64,000 nucleotides of DNA from Phaeobacter cretensis (GTDB lineage: Bacteria > Pseudomonadota > Alphaproteobacteria > Rhodobacterales > Rhodobacteraceae): the NCBI RefSeq assembly GCF_047372505.1, contig NZ_JBKBEU010000001.1, positions 1,488,001 through 1,552,000 of the forward strand. The letters run 5' to 3'. Positions 8,670-18,057 of the stretch are shown in pieces. The notes below the pieces were generated by a model. It ran no database searches and was not told where the DNA came from. It saw only the letters and a program-made list of their open reading frames with translations. How positions within the stretch are numbered: position 1 is the first letter of the stretch; each line of letters begins with the position of its first letter. A program made the position numbers and the translations under genes.

Positions 8670-9038
8670 ATGTTTTCACGCTTCATCACCAAAACCATCC
8701 ATGCTTATCTTGACTATCCTGTCGCCCTTGGCCTGATCGCGATGCCGTTTATATTCGGATTGGGTGCTACCGCGCCATTGGCCCTCTGGCTATCTGTCGT
8801 GACCGGGGTAGCGGCCTTTGCACTGACCGTCCTGACGGATCATCATTTGGGCGTCATTCGCGTCCTACCCTACAGCTTGCACCTTGCGGTTGACGGTCTT
8901 GTCGGGATTGCCTTCGTTGCCGCGCCGATTGTTCTGGGCTTTTCTGGTATGGATTTCTGGTACTACATGGTGCTTGGCCTGACTGTTTTGGCGGTCGTAG
9001 GCCTACACAAACCCGAAAATCAGGCGGCAATAGCCTAA
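8670..9038 (+). CDS. small SPW-repeat-like membrane protein
   Basis: 122 residues with four predicted helices at about 17-33, 37-55, 68-88 and 95-113. The internal pattern is repeated: LGLIAMPFIFGLG in the first half and FVAAPIVLGFSGMDFWYY in the second, which resembles SPW-repeat integral membrane proteins (short two-helix repeats of unknown function). An AGAGAAAG ribosome site lies before the ATG. The gene stands alone between the AraC-type regulator and the glycosylase and is followed by a terminator hairpin. No enzymatic residues are visible. Confidence 0.6.
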   Translation: MFSRFITKTIHAYLDYPVALGLIAMPFIFGLGATAPLALWLSVVTGVAAFALTVLTDHHLGVIRVLPYSLHLAVDGLVGIAFVAAPIVLGFSGMDFWYYMVLGLTVLAVVGLHKPENQAAIA

Positions 9039-9056
9039 GATGTTCCCTCCAGCGAA

Positions 9057-9093
9057 AGGGGGTCGCGTGCTGATCGCGACCCTCTCCTTTTAA
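9057..9093 (+). terminator. rho-independent terminator after the SPW-like gene
   Basis: GGGTCGCG and CGCGACCC form an 8-bp stem around TGCTGAT, with CTCTCCTTTT downstream. It lies 19 bases after the SPW-like stop codon and only about 10 bases before the ATG of the glycosylase, so the next gene must use readthrough or a promoter inside this short gap. Confidence 0.7.
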
Positions 9094-9102
9094 GGTCAAG
9101 GT

Positions 9103-9687
9103 ATGCCAGACGATCCCGACGCGAAGACATTGTTGGAAGAAGTGCGGGTTTGCACGATCTGTAAGGACTTGCCGCTTGGGCCGCGACCCATTCTACAAAT
9201 CAGTGCATCCGCCAAAATCTTGATCGTCGGGCAGGCACCCGGACGGATCACACATCACAAGGGAATTCCCTTCGATGACCCATCCGGGAACCGTTTGAGA
9301 AGTTGGTTAGGCGTGGATCGGGACACGTTCTACGATGCCTCTAAAATTGCAATTCTGCCGATGGGGTTTTGTTTTCCGGGAACAGGCAAAAGCGGCGACC
9401 TACCACCACGGTCAGAATGCGCTCCAGCTTGGCGAGAACGTATTCTGTCAACGCTTCAGGAGGTTGAGCTAACTCTTATCATCGGGCGCTATGCCATCGA
9501 TTGGCATTTGCCCGCGTATTCCAGTTCCACGGTAACCGCTGCCGTAAAGTCTTGGGCTGAGTTTTGGCCAGAACAGCTGATTTTGCCACATCCCAGCCCC
9601 CGAAATAACCGATGGCTGAAATCCAATCCTTGGTTCGAAGACGACGTGATTCCCTCCCTTCAAGAGCGTGTGAAACAGTTGATCTGA
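9103..9687 (+). CDS. uracil-DNA glycosylase superfamily protein with a predicted 4Fe-4S cluster
   Basis: 194 residues. The catalytic-loop region is GQAPGRITH (residues 43-51), followed by IPFDDPSGNRLRSWLG, and the second active-site motif is HPSPRN in the C-terminal third: both belong to the uracil-DNA glycosylase fold that removes uracil from DNA. Four cysteines, C17-x2-C20 and C90-x15-C106, have exactly the spacing that binds the 4Fe-4S cluster in family 4 enzymes. The first motif is GQAPG rather than the GEAPG of family 4, so this is a related subgroup. The ATG at 9103 follows AAGGTCAAGGT. It stands alone; a repair role is inferred. Confidence 0.83.
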   Translation: MPDDPDAKTLLEEVRVCTICKDLPLGPRPILQISASAKILIVGQAPGRITHHKGIPFDDPSGNRLRSWLGVDRDTFYDASKIAILPMGFCFPGTGKSGDLPPRSECAPAWRERILSTLQEVELTLIIGRYAIDWHLPAYSSSTVTAAVKSWAEFWPEQLILPHPSPRNNRWLKSNPWFEDDVIPSLQERVKQLI

Positions 9688-9852
9688 CCTTGCCGGAGTC
9701 ATCTTAACCTAAAAGAGCAGACATTCGATTAGCCAAACTAAATGGCGGTTTCGTCCCGCACAGCCGCCAGCCAGTTACAGTCGGCAGCTGCGCTTGCAGC
9801 GAAGGACGGCTTCTCGGCGCGGCGGCGCAGCTAAGAACGACGTTTAAGTCGC
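9688..9852 (+). other. non-coding spacer with GC-rich degenerate sequence
   Basis: No gene is visible. It contains GGCGGTTTCGTCCCGC (9744-9759), which matches 13 of 16 bases at 4291-4306, and a GC-rich inverted-looking run around 9790-9832. It lies against the truncated end of the integrase remnant and probably includes the junction of an old deletion. Confidence 0.4.
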
Positions 9853-10383
9853 TCAAAATGATGACTTTGCAAAGTCCGCTTTTAGATTTTCTCCCGCGCT
9901 GATTTGCATCACCTCAATCTCATCTAAAGTCGGCAAACGGTCATAGGGCTGCGGCTTCGTGGGCTTACGCACATCGCTAATGGGGTTCGAGGTGATCATT
10001 TTCGCGCAACGGTCAGCACCGATGACATAAGCTGCATTTCGCGAATTACGTTTGCGGGCGCGACTTCCTTTAGGCGCCGATCTCGCCATTCTGAGAAGTC
10101 TTTGGCCGTTAGATCCTTCAGCCGGATCTTGGCGATTGCATCCCGCCCGATCTTTTCAGCCCTATCATCTCCCCGCGATGCCCCCGCTTTGAAGGCGGAA
10201 ATTCACGGGCGTAGTGCTCAAACACTTTCCCAGTGTCAGCTTGGCCGCCAACTTGTCATGGTTCAAGAATTCGAACTCAGTTCGAGCAACCCAATCCTTG
10301 GCCTCTTGCTCTGTCGGAAAGACCGTTAACTTTCCGACACCATTGCGGACAACCTCGGCCCATCGCTGGCACCCTGGCTGATC
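9853..10383 (-). pseudogene. broken phage-type tyrosine recombinase (integrase), N-terminal part only
   Basis: Reading leftward from about 10383, three frames in turn give integrase sequence: RWAEVVRNGVGKLTVFPTEQ with EAKDWVARTEFEF (Arm/core N-terminus), then GKVFEHYAREFPPSKRG, then LKDLTAKDFSEWRDRRLKE with ANVIREMQLMSSVLTVARK, and finally MITSNPISDVRKPTKPQP with YDRLPTLDEIEVMQISAGEN. These are consecutive blocks of the XerC/phage-integrase N-terminal and core-binding region, so at least three frameshifts have occurred. It stops at 9853-9855, before the catalytic Arg-His-Arg-Tyr domain, which is missing. It is a dead remnant of an integrated element. Block recognition is from memory of the family. 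Confidence 0.8.
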
Positions 10384-10462
10384 AATGAAACGCTATCACT
10401 GATCCAATTAGACATCGCCGCAATTCCTGATTAATTACTGTTGAAAATACAATCGAACATAA

Positions 10463-11008
10463 TCACGCCCCACAATCAGCCACCAACTTAGCGTAGACGT
10501 CATCGGTAAATTGCCTTGAAGCACGTAGAAAAATGAGCGCAGCAGTCCGACAGGAGATTTCAGATTCATCCATTTCACCAAACTCCGATATGAAGTTAAA
10601 GGAAACCAACTTTTCATCCCCCGAATTCGTATCAAAGTTAAAGGATATAGATCTGAATTTTTTATCACCACCCCTTGCAGTAATAAAAAGATCCACGACA
10701 TCCGGAGGCAAGTCATGAATATCTTCAGCGGAATTCAAAAAGAAAATCCATAGATCTGACAGTCTTGGATCATCAAAGCTCTCGGAGAAATTAAAAATAA
10801 CCCCTCCTTCATCCAGCTCCTTAAGGTGGTCTTCGAAACCAGCAGGTGGATAGTACATCGTCACAGTTAGTGGCTCACCATCGATCCTAGAAATTAATGT
10901 CGATGACATAGAATCGGAAGACCTAGCGCCTGCCACTACAAAAATAACACAAGCTACTGACAATAAGGATAAAAATCTCGCAGAAACTATTTTCACTACT
11001 GATCGCAC
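10463..11008 (-). CDS. hypothetical exported protein, AT-rich, GTG start
   Basis: 181 residues starting with GTG at 11008; TAGGAGA lies nine bases upstream, and no ATG fits as well. Residues about 8-30 (VSARFLSLLSVACVIFVVAG) form a signal peptide or single anchor. The mature part is acidic, with phenylalanine-rich strands such as GVIFNFSESFDDPRLSDLW and SFNFISEFGEMDESE, and two cysteines (in ISCRTAAL and VADCGA) that could form a disulphide. I recognise no family. The base composition is clearly lower in GC than its neighbours, and it lies beside the dead integrase, so it was probably acquired by transfer. Confidence 0.6.
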   Translation of the reverse strand: MRSVVKIVSARFLSLLSVACVIFVVAGARSSDSMSSTLISRIDGEPLTVTMYYPPAGFEDHLKELDEGGVIFNFSESFDDPRLSDLWIFFLNSAEDIHDLPPDVVDLFITARGGDKKFRSISFNFDTNSGDEKLVSFNFISEFGEMDESEISCRTAALIFLRASRQFTDDVYAKLVADCGA

Positions 11009-11020
11009 CGCTGCTTTCTC

Positions 11021-12282
<1,262 letters not shown>

Positions 12283-12286
<4 letters not shown>

Positions 12287-13236
12287 ACCACCGTGCACGG
12301 CAGGTCTTTGCCCGCGAAAAATGCTTCTAAGTTATCAGCTGCCAACATCCCCATGGCGGTGCGCACTTCAGTCGTTGCAGAACCGATATGCGGCAGAAGC
12401 GTTACGTTTTCCAATTCCCGCAAAACATCGGGAACAAATGGCTCTGCTTCGAAAACATCCAATCCGGCCCCTGCGATGCGACCTTCAGATAGGGCATCGA
12501 TCAATGCGGTCTGATCGATACTATCACCGCGGGCTGTGTTCACCAGATAGGCCGAGGGCTTCATCGCCGCGATATGTTCCGCCGTTACCAAAGGTGTGGA
12601 GCCACCGGGCACATGGATCGAAACCACATCTGCTTGGGACAAAACAGCATCGATACTGCCAAGTTGTGTCGCTTCAAAGTCCAGGTCATCGACCGACGAG
12701 CGATTGTAAAACACCACATTCATCCCGAACCCAAGAGCCGCACGCCGCGCCGTCGCGCGGCCAATGCGCCCCATGCCAACGATCCCCAAGATCTTGCCTT
12801 GAATGCTGCTACCCAGTCCATCCACGATTGAAAAACCGCCCCAGCGATTTTGGCGCAACTTGGTTTCGGCAGCGTAGGAGCGTCTCGTGGCGGCAAGTAT
12901 CAAGAGCAGGGCAATGTCAGCGGTTGCATCTGTCAGCACATCGGGTGTGTTTGACACGCGAATACCTGCTTCACGTGCAATGTCGGTGTCGATGTTGCTA
13001 TATCCGACGCCTATGTTGGCAATCATACCAACCCGACGGCCATGGGTTAACAAGACCTCTGCATCAATCCGGTCGCTCACAGTCGGTACCAGCGCATCGT
13101 AGTCGCGCATAGCTTGGCATAATACCGCTGCGGTCATCGGGGCATCGGTCTTATTGAAAGTCGCATCAAATGAGTAGGCCAAGCGTGCTTCAACCGTCTC
13201 AGGCAACGCACGCGACACCAGAATCTTAGGCTTCAT
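12283..13236 (-). CDS. D-isomer 2-hydroxyacid dehydrogenase (GhrB/glycerate dehydrogenase type)
   Basis: 317 residues. The NAD(P)-binding motif GIVGMGRIGRATARRA lies near residues 152-167. The catalytic arginine is in NTARGDSID, the glutamate in the segment DVFEAEPFV, and the histidine in LLPHIGSAT, the complete set for D-2-hydroxyacid dehydrogenases, which interconvert 2-hydroxy and 2-keto acids in the cytoplasm. Its TGA overlaps the ATG of the kinase pseudogene. It starts 12 bases after the RraA-type gene. In the operon it probably reduces or oxidises a hydroxyacid intermediate; the exact substrate is not evident. Confidence 0.9.
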
Positions 13237-13248
13237 CTATTGGCTCCC

Positions 13249-13959
13249 TCAGGTTCTCGCAGCTTCGAACTCGGCCCAAACCCTTTCAAGTTTATCGATG
13301 TCAAAGCCGGGCTCGCGCGCGGGTGCTAAAACGATAGACTCGCTCGCGACAACAGTCTCAATGGCTTTCTTCAGTTCTGGGATGACGTCGTTTGGAATAA
13401 CCAAGGCACCATGGCGATCCGCATGAACTAGCTCGTCCTGCGCAACGCGCATCCCCATAATATTTACCGAAGTTCCAATCTCGACCACATGGACAAACCC
13501 GTGGCTTGGGCCGATTGACCCCGAAAGGATCGGAAAACCATCATCAATGACATCAAGATCGCGCATAACACCATTTGTAATCGCACCGGCTAATCCTAGT
13601 CCCTTGTGCACGGCGACATGCACCTCCCCCCACCAACCGGCGATACAATTGGGATAATCGACGTCTTCGATAACAGCTGCTGTGGGCCCGGAGCCCCCAG
13701 CCATTGAGCGGAAATAGTCCATGCGGCGCGCGCGAATAACGTCTGACGATTCATTTGGAGGGGCGAGACCTGCAATTTTGGCCGTGCGTGCAAAGCCAAC
13801 CGTTGCAGGATCGCCGGGCTTTGAATGTTGCATCGTGCCACGGGTGAAACGGTTAAAACCGCGCTTCCCCTGTGCGACCTCAATCGCATTGCAAACTGTC
13901 GGTGTATCAACCGAGCGTAAGAGAGCGAGCAAGTCGTCTGGAATTATTGTGTCAGCCAT
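13249..13959 (-). CDS. RraA-like protein / 4-hydroxy-4-methyl-2-oxoglutarate aldolase family
   Basis: 236 residues. The central part has the family pattern of RraA-like class II aldolases: GLGLAGAITNGVMRDLDVID, with the Arg-Asp pair that binds substrate and metal, and QDELVHADRHGALVIPND with the metal-side Asp. In pathway clusters, such proteins split hydroxy-oxo-acids into pyruvate or oxaloacetate plus a second product; true RraA instead inhibits RNase E and is shorter (about 160). The length and operon context favour a metabolic enzyme. It overlaps the hydrolase gene by 16 bases. Confidence 0.82.
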   Translation of the reverse strand: MADTIIPDDLLALLRSVDTPTVCNAIEVAQGKRGFNRFTRGTMQHSKPGDPATVGFARTAKIAGLAPPNESSDVIRARRMDYFRSMAGGSGPTAAVIEDVDYPNCIAGWWGEVHVAVHKGLGLAGAITNGVMRDLDVIDDGFPILSGSIGPSHGFVHVVEIGTSVNIMGMRVAQDELVHADRHGALVIPNDVIPELKKAIETVVASESIVLAPAREPGFDIDKLERVWAEFEAART

Positions 13960-14639
13960 GCGTTCAATGTCCTGTTTGTAAGTTCGGGTTGTTCCAGCGT
14001 CGGCAAATGTCCGGCCCCGGTTATGACGGCCAGATGTGATCCGGCGATCAGGTCATGCATCAATTGGTGACGCTCAAGCGGGCAAAGCCGATCCTCAGCA
14101 CCGCAAATCAGAAGCGTCGGGATACCCACAGATTTAAGCGTTTCGCGCTGATCGAGGCGATGCTGGATTGCGTGCGATTGATCTGCGAAAACGTCAGGGC
14201 CAAGTGTTTCGGCCATATCCATGCATAGGTCCAAAATGTCGTCGCGATGCGGTCCATTTGCTAGATAATTCGGCTTTAGTTGGTCGCGCATCACAGCTTT
14301 TAGGTTGCCACTCAGTGCTTTTGCCACCTGCGCGTCTCGCATTGAGCCATTCTGTGGCGGGTCAGGTAGCGCATTTGTATCTAACAGCGCCAACCGGGTA
14401 ATCCGCTCCGGTTCTTGGCGGATCATCTCCATGGCGACAATGCCGCCCATGGACAGCCCCGCCAACGCAAAGCGCGTCGGCGCTTGGTCAAGGACTGAGC
14501 GTGCTAGTGCCTCCATTGTATTGCCGTCTCGCAAAGGTGCGACTGCGACCATTCTCTTATGGGAAAATGCTGCGAGTTGCGGCGCGAATAGCCTCGCGTC
14601 GCACATCATGCCGGGCAGTAGAACTAAGGGGTCTCCCAT
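13944..14639 (-). CDS. alpha/beta-fold hydrolase
   Basis: 231 residues. The nucleophile elbow is GLSMGG (Ser near residue 62) and the oxyanion region LLPGMMCDARLF is at the N-terminus. The acid lies in LLICGAEDRLCPL, and the catalytic His in ITGAGHLPTLEQP. This is a complete Ser-Asp-His alpha/beta hydrolase of the esterase/lactonase type, cytoplasmic. Its ATG overlaps the stop of the cupin gene (TGATG) and its end overlaps the RraA-like gene, so it is tightly coupled. A lactone or ester intermediate of the operon's substrate is a reasonable guess. Confidence 0.88.
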   Translation of the reverse strand: MGDPLVLLPGMMCDARLFAPQLAAFSHKRMVAVAPLRDGNTMEALARSVLDQAPTRFALAGLSMGGIVAMEMIRQEPERITRLALLDTNALPDPPQNGSMRDAQVAKALSGNLKAVMRDQLKPNYLANGPHRDDILDLCMDMAETLGPDVFADQSHAIQHRLDQRETLKSVGIPTLLICGAEDRLCPLERHQLMHDLIAGSHLAVITGAGHLPTLEQPELTNRTLNAWLTQ

Positions 14640-15607
14640 CAGCCGAGCGGCATGGTTTTGCCAGCCGGATCGCCAGTACGACGTACGCGGTACATACTGG
14701 CTTCACCTGTCATCGATGGCGAGAGTGATCGCGGCACGCCTTCCGGCATGAGGCAGGTATCACCGGGGGCTAAGGCGGTTTCACCACCCTCCCAGCTCAA
14801 GAGCCAATGGCCCTTTACCGGCATCAAAACTTCCGGCGCGTCACAGGTATAATTGTCCGCAGGGATTGACCCACGCGCAATAAAATCAGCCTCAAACCCA
14901 GGGCGATCTCGAATAATAGCGTCTTGCCCAATCACATTGACAGGCTGACGGTCGGCCAATGCCATCAAATCAAGATAGCGCGCAACGTAATTTGGAACCA
15001 CATCGGCTGTTGTCGGCTCAGCTCGCTTGGCAAGTTCTTCGCCAGACATCAACGGCATCGGATGGACATTATGGGGTAAGGTTTCGCCCTTTTTGCTATC
15101 GTAGAGCACACCGTTTTCCCCCAAAATAAGGCCATGTGCGGTTGCTTCCTCGATGACTTGCGGGGCCCACATGACGCCACCACCAGCGTCATCGCCACCT
15201 AAGAAAGCCATGATCATTCCATAGTCTGTTCCGATGTTTTCAAAACCTCTGAACATGCCTGTCGGAATGTTGAAAATATCGCCTTCTTCCAGCGTCACTT
15301 CGCCTGCGTCGCCCCAGCGCCCCCAAAAGAACCGCCAGCGGCCTTTGAGCACGAAGAATGCCTCGGCTGTGTGGTGGTCATGAAGTGAATTGCGGCACCG
15401 CGGCGGCTGGCCTGCAGCACCAATGTTGAAGCCGGGGGTCTCGCGGATATGCACATGCTGATCGGGGCTTTCGGAAACACCGCCTCCTACGATGGTAAAG
15501 TTTTCCTTCAAGTCACTGCCCGGCGTATGCGCGTCGATGAAAGCGGTTTTACAAGGTTTCAAATCACCATAGCGCACAATGCGTTTATCCATATCTTGCG
15601 GTGTCAT
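14639..15607 (-). CDS. double-cupin domain protein
   Basis: 322 residues with two cupin domains. The first has the metal motif HDHHTAEAFFVLKGRW (about residues 76-91) followed by GDIFNIPTGMFRGFEN. The second, residues about 225-310, has VLMPVKGHWLLSW and LAPGDTCLMPEGVPRS but fewer histidines, so it may not bind metal. Such proteins include gentisate-dioxygenase-like enzymes and sugar isomerases; I cannot tell which applies. Its stop overlaps the hydrolase start. About 100 bases separate it from the LacI gene. The repertoire suggests a metal-dependent step on an acid or sugar acid. Confidence 0.78.
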   Translation of the reverse strand: MTPQDMDKRIVRYGDLKPCKTAFIDAHTPGSDLKENFTIVGGGVSESPDQHVHIRETPGFNIGAAGQPPRCRNSLHDHHTAEAFFVLKGRWRFFWGRWGDAGEVTLEEGDIFNIPTGMFRGFENIGTDYGMIMAFLGGDDAGGGVMWAPQVIEEATAHGLILGENGVLYDSKKGETLPHNVHPMPLMSGEELAKRAEPTTADVVPNYVARYLDLMALADRQPVNVIGQDAIIRDRPGFEADFIARGSIPADNYTCDAPEVLMPVKGHWLLSWEGGETALAPGDTCLMPEGVPRSLSPSMTGEASMYRVRRTGDPAGKTMPLG

Positions 15608-15708
15608 ATTATGTACCTTTTCTCGATTGTAATGGTGTTATTGTGCGGCGCGGATGAGCCAAGTGAGCGAGGACCAGGTCACGGCATTTATGGATATGGC
15701 ATTCGGCT

Positions 15709-16740
15709 TTACGCGCTTTCATCGGTCCATCCTTCTGGTACACGTGCGCTGCCTCTAACGACCAATGGGCTGGCAATTTCCAACCGTCCCTTTGACTGTG
15801 TGCCGTCTTCAACCATGCCAAGAAGCATCGCGACAGTTTCATCAACCATTTGTTTGACCGGCTGGCGCAGCGTCGTCAGATCATAGATTTTCCATGCCGC
15901 CATCGACACGTCGTCATAACCAACGACGGAAACATCTTCGGGGACACGCAGTCCCAAATCACAACGCAAGGTTTCTAATACAGCAAAGGCCATATGGTCA
16001 TTACCGACAAAGATCGCGTCGGGAACTTCTTTGCCGTCAAACAATTGGCGTGTCGCATCAATCGCCATGCTGCGCCGGAAATGACCGTCGAAAATTGCAA
16101 AGGGCTCAAGACCAAATTCCGCCAGGCCATCGACAAATCCCTTTTGGCGGTCCAATCCGTTGACCGATTTTTTCCAGCCTGCGATATGGGCAATCCTTTG
16201 ATGCCCACCAGCTGCCAGAAAGCGCCCTGCTTTTTGCCCACCGGCATAGTTTGCTGCTGTGACCGAGGGCAGTGCCCTATCTTCTTGTCCGCGGTTGAAC
16301 AAGACAAACGGTTTTTTGAGGTCCTGCAAGCGCGCGGTTAGTTGGTTCGACATGCTGGCGGAAGCCAGAATGATCCCGTCCACCTGATGCGCCAAAAGCC
16401 CCTCGACCACGCCGTCAACTTCCTCGGTAAGGTTCGCCGCAAAAAAAACCATCACATGATAGCCACGCTCAGATAGTTGTTCAGATAGCTTTTGAAGAGC
16501 TTCGGGGTAAAACGGGTTTTTGAGATAGGCGAGCACGATCCCAATGGTGAAGGACCGGCCTGTATTCAAGGAACGTGCCAGAGTATTCGGCAAATAACCC
16601 AATTCATAGGCCGCGTCTTGAACGCGCTTTTTCTTATCCGAAGATACACGCGACCCAGGGGTAAATACGCGGCTGACGGTCGGTTGGCTTACACCCGCCC
16701 TTTGGGCCACCTGGGCCGCTGTTATCCGTGTGTCTGCCAT
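15709..16740 (-). CDS. LacI-family transcriptional repressor of the catabolic operon
   Basis: 343 residues from the ATG at 16740; the open frame is longer, but the LacI-type start MADTRITAAQVAQRAGVSQP is plain, and GGAG lies inside the end of the upstream gene. The helix-turn-helix and hinge (QPTVSRVF then LPNTLARSLNTGRS) occupy residues 5-60. The rest is the periplasmic-binding-protein-like effector domain (FTIGIVLAYLKNPFYPEAL, GNDHMAFAVLETL). It lies 2 bases after the dehydrogenase gene, inside the operon it presumably controls. Two palindromes of the LacI type lie in front of the operon, consistent with autoregulation; the effector is unknown. Confidence 0.92.
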   Translation of the reverse strand: MADTRITAAQVAQRAGVSQPTVSRVFTPGSRVSSDKKKRVQDAAYELGYLPNTLARSLNTGRSFTIGIVLAYLKNPFYPEALQKLSEQLSERGYHVMVFFAANLTEEVDGVVEGLLAHQVDGIILASASMSNQLTARLQDLKKPFVLFNRGQEDRALPSVTAANYAGGQKAGRFLAAGGHQRIAHIAGWKKSVNGLDRQKGFVDGLAEFGLEPFAIFDGHFRRSMAIDATRQLFDGKEVPDAIFVGNDHMAFAVLETLRCDLGLRVPEDVSVVGYDDVSMAAWKIYDLTTLRQPVKQMVDETVAMLLGMVEDGTQSKGRLEIASPLVVRGSARVPEGWTDESA

Positions 16741-16742
16741 AG

Positions 16743-18053
16743 TTACTCCGCCGCTGTTGCGTAGGGGACATTCTTGCCCCCGTAACGACGAACGCGGATA
16801 TTGCATTGTTCAGCGTGGCCTACAAATCCTTCTAAAAGGCACAGACGAGAGCCATACTCACCAATCATCGTGGCAGCCTCATCGGTTGTGATCCGTTGGT
16901 AGCTGTGAGTTTTCAGGAACTTGCCGACCCAGAGCCCACCCGTGTAGCGACCTGCCTTCTTTGTCGGAAGGGTGTGGTTTGTTCCGATCACTTTGTCTCC
17001 GTTGGCGACGTTGGTGCGCGGGCCAAGAAACAGCGCGCCGTAACTATGCATATTTTGGAGGAACCAATCGTCTTGCGACGTCATCACCTGCACATGTTCA
17101 TAGGCCATCTCATTGGCCACATCCAACATCTCGCAGTATGTGTCGCAAACGATGATATCGCCATAGTTTTCCCAACTCGCACGGGCGGTATCGGCCGTGG
17201 GCAAAATTTGCAAAAGCCGCGCGATTTCACTGACCGTTTCTTCGGCGAGCTTCTTCGAATTCGTGATCATACATGCTGGCGAGTTGTAGCCATGTTCCGC
17301 CTGGCCAAGTAGATCAGTCGCACAGAGTTCGGCATCAACGGTCTCGTCTGCTAAAATCATAGTCTCCGTAGGGCCAGCAAAAAGGTCGATACCGACGCGT
17401 CCAAACAACTGTCGCTTGGCTTCGGCAACAAAGGCATTTCCCGGACCGACCAGCAAGTGAACTGGCTCAATCGTTTCAGTGCCAAGCGCCATAGCACCAA
17501 CCGCCTGAATACCGCCAAGGACATAAATCTCATCCGCACCGCCCAGATGCATCGCTGCAATCACTGCCGGATTGGGTTTGCCATTAAACGGTGGTGTGCA
17601 GGCAATGATACGCGGGACGCCCGCCACCTTGGCCGTCGCGACCGACATATGCGCACTGGCCACCATTGGAAATTTCCCACCGGGCACGTAGCAGCCCACG
17701 GATTGCACGGGGATGTTTTTGTGACCCAAAATCACGCCAGGCAATGTTTCGACCTCGATGTCAGTCATGCTTGCGCGTTGGGCTTTCGCAAAATTGATGA
17801 CCTGCTCTTGGGCGAATTTGATATCTTCCATATCCCGAGCTGGTACTTTGGCAATAATCGCCTCGATTTCTTTGGATGTCAGGCGATAACTATCACGATC
17901 ATAGCCGTCAAATTTGTTCGCCAGTTCGCGCACTGCTGCGTCGCCCCGTGTCTCGATATCGGCGAGCGTCGCGGCAACGGCCTCGGCCACTTTTGCGTCC
18001 TCGGCTGCTTTTTCAGTCTCGGGTTTAGAGCGTTTTAAATAGTTAGTTGCCAT
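16743..18053 (-). CDS. histidinol dehydrogenase-family enzyme (possibly HpsN-like)
   Basis: 436 residues from the ATG at 18053, which follows the transporter ATPase by a few bases with AAGAAGTAAG in front. The histidinol dehydrogenase zinc ligands are conserved: Gln and His in GQAEHGYNS, Asp in NGDKVIGTNHTLPT and His near the C-terminus in EGFVGHAEQC. The gene is in a sugar-acid type catabolic operon rather than a his operon, so it is unlikely to make histidine. Roseobacters have a paralogue, HpsN, that oxidises sulphopropanediol to sulpholactate, and this protein resembles that group in its MATNYLKR start. A related polyol or hydroxyacid oxidation is the best guess. Confidence 0.82.
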   Translation of the reverse strand: MATNYLKRSKPETEKAAEDAKVAEAVAATLADIETRGDAAVRELANKFDGYDRDSYRLTSKEIEAIIAKVPARDMEDIKFAQEQVINFAKAQRASMTDIEVETLPGVILGHKNIPVQSVGCYVPGGKFPMVASAHMSVATAKVAGVPRIIACTPPFNGKPNPAVIAAMHLGGADEIYVLGGIQAVGAMALGTETIEPVHLLVGPGNAFVAEAKRQLFGRVGIDLFAGPTETMILADETVDAELCATDLLGQAEHGYNSPACMITNSKKLAEETVSEIARLLQILPTADTARASWENYGDIIVCDTYCEMLDVANEMAYEHVQVMTSQDDWFLQNMHSYGALFLGPRTNVANGDKVIGTNHTLPTKKAGRYTGGLWVGKFLKTHSYQRITTDEAATMIGEYGSRLCLLEGFVGHAEQCNIRVRRYGGKNVPYATAAE

Positions 18054-18057
18054 TTTC

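Noticed and set aside
16743..18053. Histidine biosynthesis gene hisD
   Set aside because: No other his gene is near, and the gene is embedded in a transporter and catabolic operon; a paralogue role is more likely.
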